DNA of 5,154 nucleotides from Thermosulfurimonas sp. (lineage in GTDB: Bacteria; Desulfobacterota; Thermodesulfobacteria; Thermodesulfobacteriales; Thermodesulfobacteriaceae): contig WFPH01000022.1 in the NCBI GenBank assembly GCA_015487645.1, positions 1 through 5,154 of the forward strand. The letters are read 5' to 3'. This document shows, one piece after another, positions 1-5,154 of this stretch. Both the position numbers and the translations under genes were made by a program. Below the pieces are notes generated by a model, which made no database searches, was not told the origin of the DNA, and saw only the letters and a program-made list of their open reading frames with translations. Every line of letters begins with the position of its first letter. Within the stretch, counting starts at the first letter, position 1.

Positions 1-88
1 GGCCAAGACCACCGAGGGGTTGGGCTTCGCGGGCGGCGAGGCCGTAGCCGCCTGGGCGGTGGCCGTACTGGCGGAAGATGGAGCTTAG
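1..88 (+). CDS. 3' end of an unidentified protein-coding gene (partial)
   Basis: An open frame enters from the left edge (first full codon at base 2) and stops at TAG 86-88, giving the last 28 residues of a protein. The visible tail is rich in Ala and Gly, with a GFAGGEAVAAW stretch followed by a hydrophobic segment and a short acidic end (LAEDGA). Its stop lies 11 bases inside the start of uvrC. Such overlap is typical of genes in one transcript and supports this frame being real. I do not recognise the family from this fragment. No function is assigned, and a chance open frame in GC-rich DNA cannot be excluded. Confidence 0.5.
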   Translation, partial: AKTTEGLGFAGGEAVAAWAVAVLAEDGA

Positions 89-1904
89 CCTGGAGAGGCT
101 TCGGGAGGTACCCGAGGCCCCGGGGGTGTATATCTTCCGGGACGGACGGGGGGCCGTCCTTTACGTGGGCAAGGCCAAGAACCTGCGGCGGCGCCTGGCT
201 TCCTACCTGACACCGGCCACCCCCAAGACCCGCAACCTTCTCTCCCGGGCCGAAAAGCTTGAGACTCTCCTTACCCGCAACGAAAAAGAGGCCCTGATCC
301 TGGAGGCCAATCTCATCAAGAAACACCGCCCCCGCTACAACATTCTCCTCCGGGACGACAAGGCCTATCCCCTGATAAGGATTTCACTGGCGGAGAAGTT
401 TCCGCGGCTTACCGTGGTGCGGCGCAAACGCCGGGGAGACCGGGCTCTCTACTTCGGCCCTTACCCTTCCGCCGGAGCCGTGCGCGAGACGGTCAAGATC
501 CTCACCCGGTTTTTCCCTCTCCGACGGTGCTCAAACGCCGAGATGCGCCGGCGCACCCGCCCCTGTCTTTACCACCAGATTGGAAAGTGTCCGGCCCCCT
601 GCCTGGGCCTCATTACCCCGGAAAGTTACCGGAAAATTGTGGAACAGGCGGTAGCCTTCCTCGAAGGTCGGGGGCAGGATCTCGTGCAGAGACTCCGTGA
701 AGAGATGGAAGCCGCCGCCGAAAGGCTGGAGTTTGAACGGGCCGCTGTACTGCGGGATCGGCTCCGGGCCCTGGAAAAGATCCTGGAGGCCCAGGCGGTG
801 GTCCTCCCCGAGGAAAAAGACCTTGATCTCTTCGCTCTGGCCCGCAAAGGGGAGATCGTCTCCGGAGCCGTCCTTTTCGTAAGGCGAGGAAAGCTCCTGG
901 GGCATAAAATATTCCACCTCAGGGGAATCCCGGAAGAAGATCCCTGGGGGACCATCCTCGAGCAGTTCTACGATGAGGGCAAGGTTATTCCAGAAACCGT
1001 GGTCCTGCCAGAGGAACCGAAAGAAAAGGAGCTCTTTGAGGAATGGCTATCGGATCTTCGCGGAGGACCGGTAAAGATCATGAAGCCGGAAGGGGAGGCC
1101 CTCGGGGGACTTTACGAAACCGCCCTTCGCAATGCCGAAGAAGCCTTACGTTCAAGGCTCAGGGGAGAGCGGACCTGGGACGATCTGGCCGAGGAACTGG
1201 CGAGAGTCCTGAGACTCCCGGTCATTCCGCAAAGGGTGGAAGCCGTGGATCTTTCTAGTCTTCAGGGCACGGCCCCCGTGGGGGCCGTCGTGGCCTTCTT
1301 CGAAGGAGAACCGGACAGGAGCCGGTACCGGCGCTATCACATTCGTACCGTCTCCGGAACGCCGGACGATTACGCCATGCTCTACGAGGTGCTCTCCCGC
1401 CGGATCCGCCGGGGCCTTGAGGAGAAGGATCTCCCGGATCTTCTGGTCATAGACGGGGGCCGGGGTCATCTGGAGACCGCCCGCCGGTTGCTCGAGGACT
1501 ATGGTCTTTTCGGACGAATAGGCCTTTGCGCCATCGCCAAGGAACGCGCCGACGAAGGCGAAAAAATCTACCTTCCGGAGCGCAAGAATCCCTTAAGACT
1601 TTCCAGACACGGCGAAGTCCTGAGATTCCTTATGCGGGTGCGGGACGAGGTCCATCGCTTTGTCCTCACCTTTCACCGCCAAACCCGGGAGCGGGAGAGC
1701 CTGGGTTCCTTCCTGGACGGGATTCCGGGAATCGGCGTGAAACGCAAACGGGAGCTCCTGCGACGTTTTTCCTCCCCGGAAGAACTGCTTTCGGCCGGGG
1801 AGGAAACCCTGGCGCGGCTTCCGGGCTTCAACCGTTCGGTGGCGCGGACTCTCCTTGAACACCTCCGGCAACTCTCGGTTGACCGGAAAAGCCCACGGGG
1901 ATAA
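78..1904 (+). CDS. uvrC: UvrABC system protein C, excision nuclease subunit
   Basis: UvrC makes the 3' and 5' incisions around bulky DNA lesions in nucleotide excision repair, recruited by UvrB on damaged DNA in the cytoplasm. The 608-residue length is normal for the family. Domains in order: GIY-YIG nuclease at about residues 12-92 (GVY 16-18, YVG 29-31, R39, E76, N88); a cysteine region C151, C163, C171, C175 with the spacing of the reported UvrC iron-sulfur cluster; a UVR UvrB-binding helix pair at about 202-236; an RNase H-like 5'-incision domain at about 385-535 with D391, D459 (VIDGG) and H526 (RDEVHRF); and tandem helix-hairpin-helix DNA-binding motifs at about 545-600 (GIPGIG, LPGF). 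The ATG at 78 is chosen because MELSLERLREVPEAPGVY matches the usual UvrC N-terminus with no extension. It overlaps the preceding stop by 11 bases and has only a weak Shine-Dalgarno, consistent with translational coupling. The motif DLSS (391-394) has Ser where many homologues have His or Asn; otherwise nothing is missing. Confidence 0.97.
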   Translation: MELSLERLREVPEAPGVYIFRDGRGAVLYVGKAKNLRRRLASYLTPATPKTRNLLSRAEKLETLLTRNEKEALILEANLIKKHRPRYNILLRDDKAYPLIRISLAEKFPRLTVVRRKRRGDRALYFGPYPSAGAVRETVKILTRFFPLRRCSNAEMRRRTRPCLYHQIGKCPAPCLGLITPESYRKIVEQAVAFLEGRGQDLVQRLREEMEAAAERLEFERAAVLRDRLRALEKILEAQAVVLPEEKDLDLFALARKGEIVSGAVLFVRRGKLLGHKIFHLRGIPEEDPWGTILEQFYDEGKVIPETVVLPEEPKEKELFEEWLSDLRGGPVKIMKPEGEALGGLYETALRNAEEALRSRLRGERTWDDLAEELARVLRLPVIPQRVEAVDLSSLQGTAPVGAVVAFFEGEPDRSRYRRYHIRTVSGTPDDYAMLYEVLSRRIRRGLEEKDLPDLLVIDGGRGHLETARRLLEDYGLFGRIGLCAIAKERADEGEKIYLPERKNPLRLSRHGEVLRFLMRVRDEVHRFVLTFHRQTRERESLGSFLDGIPGIGVKRKRELLRRFSSPEELLSAGEETLARLPGFNRSVARTLLEHLRQLSVDRKSPRG

Positions 1905-1923
1905 GCTTTGTGAAAAGTTTCCC

Positions 1924-1928
1924 GGAGG
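1924..1928 (+). promoter_or_regulatory. Shine-Dalgarno site of gatB
   Basis: GGAGG ends six bases before the ATG at 1935, within the short uvrC-gatB gap. It fixes the gatB start, which also matches the usual GatB N-terminus (EAVIGLEVHTQL). No promoter or hairpin terminator is evident in the 30-base gap, so uvrC and gatB are probably co-transcribed. Confidence 0.75.
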
Positions 1929-1934
1929 TAGGGC

Positions 1935-3365
1935 ATGGAATTCGAGGCCGTTATAGGGCTGGAAGTGCATACTCAGCTTCTCACCGCAAGCAAGATCTTC
2001 TGCGGCTGCTCCACCAGATTCGGGGCTCCGCCCAACCATCATACCTGCCCTGTCTGCACCGGCATGCCCGGAAGTCTCCCGGTGCTCAATCGCCGGGTGG
2101 TGGAGTTCGCCCTGAGGCTGGCGCTTGCGGTAGGGGCCAGGGTGAACCCGGTCTGCGTTTTCGCTCGCAAACACTATTTCTATCCGGATCTTCCGAAAAA
2201 CTACCAGATTTCCCAGTACGAGGCCCCCATAGCCGAAGGGGGAGCCATCGAGATCGAGGTGGACGGGAAACGCAAACGGATCGGCCTGGTGCGCATCCAC
2301 ATGGAGGAGGACGCCGGGAAACTCGTTCACGATGAAAAACGACCGGTCTCCTATGTAGACTTCAACCGCACCGGGGTACCGCTTCTCGAAATCGTGAGTC
2401 AGCCCGATATCCGCAGCCCGGAGGAGGCCGTGGCCTACCTCAAGAAGCTGCGCACCATCGTGCGCTATCTCGGGATCTGCGACGGCAACATGGAAGAGGG
2501 GAGCCTCCGGTGCGACGCCAATGTCTCCGTAAGGCCCAAAGGCAGCTCGGAGTTCGGCACGAAAGTGGAACTCAAGAACATGAACTCTTTTCGGCACGTG
2601 GAGCGGGCCCTGCGCTACGAAATCAAGCGCCAGATCGGGCTCCTGCTTGAGGGCAAGGAGGTGGTCCAGGAAACCCGGCTTTTCGATGAGGCCCAAGGGG
2701 AGACCCACTCCATGCGGGGCAAGGAAGAGGCCCATGACTACCGGTACTTTCCGGATCCCGATCTGGTTCCGGTAAGGATCGATGAGGCCTGGATCGAGCG
2801 AGTGCGGGCGGAGCTTCCCGAGCTTCCCGACGCCAAAAAGGGCCGTTTCATAGAGGAATACGGCCTTCCGAATTACGACGCAGAGATCCTTACGGCCTCA
2901 CGGCCGCTCGCAGAGTTCTTTGAGGCCTGTGTAAAGCTTTTCCCTCACCCGAAAAAAGTCTCCAACTGGCTCATGACCGAGGTGCTGAGGGAGCTGAACC
3001 GCGAGGGCAAAGAGATCGACGAGACCAGCTTAAGGCCCGAACACGTGGCCGAGTTGCTGAAGCTGGTGGAAGAGGGCGTGATCTCCATCACCGCGGCCAA
3101 GAAGATCTTCCCGGAGGTTTACGCCACCGGGCGCTCCCCTAAAGAGCTGGTAGAGGAGAAAGGCCTCCGGCAGGAGAGCGACGAGGCGGCCCTTGAGGCT
3201 ATCTGCCGGGAGGTGCTTTCCGAAAATCCGGCGGAGGTGGAAAAGTACCGCGGCGGTAAGAAAGGCGTGATCGGTTTCTTCGTGGGCCAGGTCATGAAAA
3301 AGACCCGGGGCAAGGCCAATCCCAAAGTGGTCAATCAGATCCTTACGAGGCTACTTGAAGAATGA
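1935..3365 (+). CDS. gatB: Asp-tRNA(Asn)/Glu-tRNA(Gln) amidotransferase subunit B
   Basis: GatB is the kinase/transamidase subunit of GatCAB. It binds mischarged Glu-tRNA(Gln) or Asp-tRNA(Asn), activates the carboxylate with ATP, and transfers ammonia channelled from the GatA glutaminase. At 476 residues it is full length. Visible family blocks are GLEVHTQL (8-15), a zinc-type cysteine set C23-x-C25 and C38-x2-C41, YPDLPKNYQISQYE (83-96), IHMEEDAGKL (121-130), DFNRTGVPLLEIVSQPD (142-158), GSLRCDANVSVR (189-200), KVELKNMNSF (210-219) and DYRYFPDPDL (268-277). These make up the catalytic cradle. A helical region follows from about 290, then the YqeY-like tRNA-binding tail to the end, with the typical GFFVGQVMKKTRGKANP (447-463). 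gatA and gatC are not in this window, so the complex must be completed from elsewhere. The stop overlaps the mntA start as ATGA, placing the next gene in the same transcript. Confidence 0.97.
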   Translation: MEFEAVIGLEVHTQLLTASKIFCGCSTRFGAPPNHHTCPVCTGMPGSLPVLNRRVVEFALRLALAVGARVNPVCVFARKHYFYPDLPKNYQISQYEAPIAEGGAIEIEVDGKRKRIGLVRIHMEEDAGKLVHDEKRPVSYVDFNRTGVPLLEIVSQPDIRSPEEAVAYLKKLRTIVRYLGICDGNMEEGSLRCDANVSVRPKGSSEFGTKVELKNMNSFRHVERALRYEIKRQIGLLLEGKEVVQETRLFDEAQGETHSMRGKEEAHDYRYFPDPDLVPVRIDEAWIERVRAELPELPDAKKGRFIEEYGLPNYDAEILTASRPLAEFFEACVKLFPHPKKVSNWLMTEVLRELNREGKEIDETSLRPEHVAELLKLVEEGVISITAAKKIFPEVYATGRSPKELVEEKGLRQESDEAALEAICREVLSENPAEVEKYRGGKKGVIGFFVGQVMKKTRGKANPKVVNQILTRLLEE

Positions 3366-3829
3366 AACCCGAAAAAGAACGGCAGAAACTGCTTTCTTGG
3401 TTGAGGAAATATTTCGCGCCGCGGGAACGTTTCCGGATTGTGATTCTGTTCGGTTCCATAGCCCGCGGAGATATCAAGCGGGAAAGCGATATAGATGTGG
3501 CAGTGCTGGCGGAGCCAGAGTTTTCTTTAAAGGAGCTTCTGCGCCTTATGGGGGAGCTTGAAGACCTCTGCGGAAGGAGAGTGGATGTGGTCCAGCTCCG
3601 GGATCTCTGCGAAAACAAACCTGCGATGGCCTTCGAGATCACCCGCGAGGGTATTCCCCTTAAGATAGTTGACCGGGAAGAGTGGCTTCGTTTGCGGGAA
3701 AGAATTTGGCATCATTACTTAGATACGGAGTATCTGCGGAGACTAAACTGGCATTATTTTAAGGAATTTCTGCGGAGGCGTCGTGCGGGAGCATCTTCTG
3801 CGCTTACACAACAACCTCCGGCGGCTTGA
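3362..3829 (+). CDS. mntA: MntA-type nucleotidyltransferase antitoxin (MNT fold)
   Basis: This small protein of the DNA polymerase beta-like minimal nucleotidyltransferase fold is, in studied pairs, the antitoxin that transfers AMP from ATP to a tyrosine of its HEPN partner and so silences it. The signature GSX10DXD is intact: G31-S32, then D43-x-D45 (GSIARGDIKRESDID). A likely third metal-binding acid is D75 in RVDVVQL. Residues 1-27 form a charged helix and 105-140 a basic, helical C-terminal part. The ATG at 3362 sits inside the gatB stop codon; only a weak GAGG (3347-3350) lies upstream, so coupling to gatB translation is likely. At 155 residues it is slightly longer than many MntA proteins, because its last 15 or so residues (ending LTQQPPAA) are read across the start of hepT in another frame. 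That tail looks low-complexity and may be non-conserved. Assignment to the family is firm; AMP-transfer activity is inferred from family knowledge. Confidence 0.9.
   Translation: MKPEKERQKLLSWLRKYFAPRERFRIVILFGSIARGDIKRESDIDVAVLAEPEFSLKELLRLMGELEDLCGRRVDVVQLRDLCENKPAMAFEITREGIPLKIVDREEWLRLRERIWHHYLDTEYLRRLNWHYFKEFLRRRRAGASSALTQQPPAA
3774..3778 (+). promoter_or_regulatory. Shine-Dalgarno site of hepT, inside mntA
   Basis: GGAGG lies four bases before the GTG at 3783, within the coding sequence of mntA. It decides the hepT start: the frame is closed upstream by TAA 3744-3746, with no ATG or other GTG between. The spacing is a little short. Placement inside mntA means toxin translation can start before the antitoxin ribosome has finished. 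Confidence 0.6.
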
Positions 3830-4163
3830 AAAGTTAAAGGCCGGTCCCCAGGGAGAAATTGAGGGGTGGGCCCTGCGGTATGGGCTTTACGAAAGCATAC
3901 AAATCATGATTGACCTTTGTTGTCATCTGGTAAATCGTCTGGAGCTCGGGCCCCCGGAAAGTTATCGGGATTGTGTGAAGAAGCTTATGGAAGCCGGGCA
4001 TCTACCGGAGGATCTTGGGGAGAGATTGACGGACCTGGTTTATTTTCGGAATCTCCTGGCCCATGCCTACGCCCAAATAGAAGACGGCGAGGTGCAGAAA
4101 AAACTGAATTATGTGGAGGACCTTTATCGCTTCTTGGAACTAATGGAGGGATATTTTTCGTGA
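3783..4163 (+). CDS. hepT: HepT-like HEPN-domain ribonuclease toxin (DUF86 family)
   Basis: This 126-residue all-helical protein is the toxin partner of MntA. Family members are metal-independent RNases that act as dimers on RNA, with tRNA 3' ends reported for one characterised HEPN-MNT pair. The HEPN catalytic signature RX4HXY is intact as R89-N90, H94 and Y96 (RNLLAHAY). Y96 is the residue expected to receive AMP from MntA in the silenced form. Supporting family features are the N-terminal helix with LRRLEKL (12-18), the helix IQIMIDLCCHLVNR (39-52), the LPEDLGERLTDLVYFRN block (74-90) and the C-terminal helix up to MEGYFS. Length is close to normal for the family. The start is GTG 3783, giving a 47-base overlap with mntA. 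Its TGA overlaps the mtnA GTG start (GTGA, 4160-4163). The neighbouring mntA makes the assignment strong; the RNA target is unknown. Confidence 0.9.
   Translation: MREHLLRLHNNLRRLEKLKAGPQGEIEGWALRYGLYESIQIMIDLCCHLVNRLELGPPESYRDCVKKLMEAGHLPEDLGERLTDLVYFRNLLAHAYAQIEDGEVQKKLNYVEDLYRFLELMEGYFS
4145..4150 (+). promoter_or_regulatory. Shine-Dalgarno site of mtnA, inside hepT
   Basis: GGAGGG ends nine bases before the GTG at 4160 and lies in the last codons of hepT. It supports the GTG as the mtnA start and indicates that mtnA is translated from the same messenger as the toxin. Confidence 0.65.
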
Positions 4164-5154
4164 AGATCTTTCAGCCCAAAAATCCAGACCTCATCCGTGC
4201 CTGGCGGTGGACGGACCGGGGGCTTTATCTCCTGGATCAGAGGTTACTTCCCTGGCGTGAAAAATACATCCTGTGCCGCACCTGGCAGGAGGTGCGCAAG
4301 GCCATTCGGGAGATGGTGGTCCGGGGGGCCCCGGCCATCGGCATCACCGCGGCCATCGGCCTGGTTCTGGGGGCCGAGAGGCTCCGGGCCCGGACCCGGA
4401 AAGCCTTTCTCTCCGTCCTGAAACGCATCGCGCGGGGGCTGGCGAAGGCCCGCCCAACGGCGGTCAATCTTTTCTGGGCCTTAGACCGCATGATCAAGCG
4501 GGCCGAAAATGAAACGGACGCCGGGCCACAGGAGTTGATCGAGATTCTGCGGCGGGAGGCCCTGGCCATCTGGGAGGAGGATCTGGCAGCCAACCGGCGC
4601 ATGGGACGCCTGGGAGCGGAACTCCTGCCCGAAGAGGGCGCGGTGCTCACCCACTGTAACGCCGGGGCGCTGGCCACCGGGGGTTACGGCACGGCTCTGG
4701 GGGTGATCCGAGCCGCGGTGGAGAGCGGGAAACGTCTTTCGGTGCTGGCGGACGAGACCCGGCCCTATCTTCAGGGGGCCCGGCTTACGGCCTGGGAAAT
4801 GAAGAAGGTCGGTATCCCGGTGGCGGTGATACCGGACGCGGCGGCGGGTTTTCTCATGGCCAGGGGCCTGGTCAAGGCCGTAATCGTGGGGGCCGACCGC
4901 ATCGCGGCCAACGGGGATGTGGCCAACAAGATCGGAACCTACTCGCTGGCGGTCCTGGCCCGGGAGAACCGGATCCCCTTTTACGTGGCCGCTCCTTCCT
5001 CCACCTTCGATCTCCGTTGTCCCTCGGGTGAGGCGATACCCATTGAGGAACGGTCCCCGAAAGAGGTCCTTTTCTGTGGAAGCCTCAGGGTCACCCCTTT
5101 CGGAGTCTCGGCCGTGAACCCGGCCTTCGACGTGACGCCGGCCGAGCTCATCAC
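4160..5154 (+). CDS. mtnA: S-methyl-5-thioribose-1-phosphate isomerase (3' end beyond window)
   Basis: MtnA converts the aldose 5-methylthioribose-1-phosphate to 5-methylthioribulose-1-phosphate in salvage of the methylthioadenosine left by polyamine synthesis and related reactions. In anaerobes it may instead feed an aldolase shunt. The visible 331 complete codons cover nearly the whole protein; perhaps 15-30 residues are lost at the right edge, as family members are about 345-360 long. Diagnostic blocks are RGAPAIG (55-61), THCNAGALATGGYGTALG (164-181) with the catalytic Cys166, ADETRPYLQGARLTAWE (197-213), VGADRIAANGDVANKIGTY (243-261) with the catalytic Asp246, FYVAAPSSTFDL (274-285), IPIEERSP (293-300) and NPAFDVTPAELI at the edge. 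C166 and D246 correspond to Cys160 and Asp240 of Bacillus subtilis MtnA. The GTG at 4160 overlaps the hepT stop and has a GGAGGG at 4145. It gives about a dozen residues before the conserved N-terminal region (LLDQRLLP, 24-31). GC returns to about 70%, like uvrC and gatB. Confidence 0.95.
   Translation, partial: MKIFQPKNPDLIRAWRWTDRGLYLLDQRLLPWREKYILCRTWQEVRKAIREMVVRGAPAIGITAAIGLVLGAERLRARTRKAFLSVLKRIARGLAKARPTAVNLFWALDRMIKRAENETDAGPQELIEILRREALAIWEEDLAANRRMGRLGAELLPEEGAVLTHCNAGALATGGYGTALGVIRAAVESGKRLSVLADETRPYLQGARLTAWEMKKVGIPVAVIPDAAAGFLMARGLVKAVIVGADRIAANGDVANKIGTYSLAVLARENRIPFYVAAPSSTFDLRCPSGEAIPIEERSPKEVLFCGSLRVTPFGVSAVNPAFDVTPAELI

Larger units (their letters stand above)
3362..4163 (+). 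other. MntA-HepT type toxin-antitoxin module, lower GC than its flanks
   Basis: Two overlapping genes, a nucleotidyltransferase antitoxin followed by a HEPN toxin, form the classic MNT/HEPN pair. By hand count, 60-base lines here have about 43-55% GC (26/60 at 3661-3720, 27/60 at 3721-3780, 27/60 at 4081-4140). Flanking lines have 62-70% (37/60 at 781-840, 40/60 at 2401-2460, 42/60 at 4381-4440). The difference suggests horizontal acquisition. No direct repeats, inverted repeats or recombinase gene mark its edges. The module joins gatB by ATGA and mtnA by GTGA. Confidence 0.8.

Noticed and set aside
1905..1934. Possible terminator or promoter in the uvrC-gatB gap
   Set aside because: The 30 bases contain no stable inverted repeat with a T tract and no paired promoter hexamers; only the gatB ribosome site is supported.
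1593..2735. A 380-codon open frame on the - strand
   Set aside because: It lies opposite the end of uvrC and most of gatB, both certain genes. Its predicted protein is rich in His, Gly and Pro with no recognisable motif, as expected when GC-rich codons are read antisense. It has no upstream ribosome site that I could support.
2811..2828. Nine-base tandem repeat GAGCTTCCC x2 in gatB
   Set aside because: It encodes ELPELP (residues 293-298), a normal sequence at this point in GatB proteins, so it is protein conservation and not a repeat element.
3669..3728. Possible internal promoter in mntA: TTGACC at 3669-3674 followed by an AT-rich stretch near 3711-3728
   Set aside because: No -10-like hexamer sits at 16-18 bases from the TTGACC; the AT-rich stretch is too far away. 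The AT content is explained by the lower GC of the module.
619..3972. Shared PESYR peptide in UvrC (residues 181-185) and HepT (58-62) with similar bases
   Set aside because: The match is only five residues in unrelated folds and is best explained by chance.
4237..4677. A 146-codon open frame on the - strand over mtnA
   Set aside because: It mirrors the codons of mtnA and is dominated by Arg, Ser and Ala. mtnA on the + strand carries clear family motifs over the whole stretch.

Overview
The window is a 5.15 kb, tightly packed, single-strand gene cluster. All the supported genes lie on the + strand: the tail of an unidentified gene, uvrC, gatB, a two-gene HEPN/MNT toxin-antitoxin module (mntA then hepT), and mtnA, which runs off the right edge. 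No tRNA, rRNA, CRISPR array, insertion sequence or convincing terminator is visible. There is no gene-free stretch longer than about 30 bases.

Organism: the housekeeping genes are GC-rich (about 60-70% in the 60-base lines I counted by hand) and the proteins are rich in Lys, Arg and Glu. GatB implies that Gln-tRNA and/or Asn-tRNA is made by the indirect amidotransferase route. The UvrC RNase H-like motif and the GatB zinc-type cysteines resemble those of thermophilic, anaerobic, Desulfobacterota/Thermodesulfobacteria-like bacteria. That placement is an inference from style and not a database match, so only 'bacterium, probably thermophilic' should be taken with moderate confidence.

Layout: (1) bases 1-88 hold the last 28 codons of an upstream gene that overlaps uvrC by 11 bases. 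(2) uvrC (78-1904) is a complete nucleotide excision repair endonuclease with its catalytic residues and four-cysteine cluster intact. (3) After 30 bases and a good Shine-Dalgarno site comes gatB (1935-3365), also complete. (4) mntA (3362-3829) starts inside the gatB stop codon (ATGA), and hepT (3783-4163) starts 47 bases before the end of mntA. Together they encode a nucleotidyltransferase antitoxin with a GSX10DXD motif and a HEPN ribonuclease toxin with an RX4HXY motif. (5) mtnA (4160-5154 and beyond) starts inside the hepT stop codon (GTGA) and encodes methylthioribose-1-phosphate isomerase.

The main point of interest is that the toxin-antitoxin pair is noticeably poorer in GC than its neighbours (about 43-55% in sampled lines), which suggests it was acquired. 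Even so, it is joined to the housekeeping genes by 4-base stop/start overlaps on both sides. It therefore looks like a transferred defence or stress module that now sits inside a housekeeping transcript, directly after a gene for a tRNA-dependent enzyme. I do not see a clearly new system. The genes belong to known families, and the novelty, if any, lies in the arrangement.
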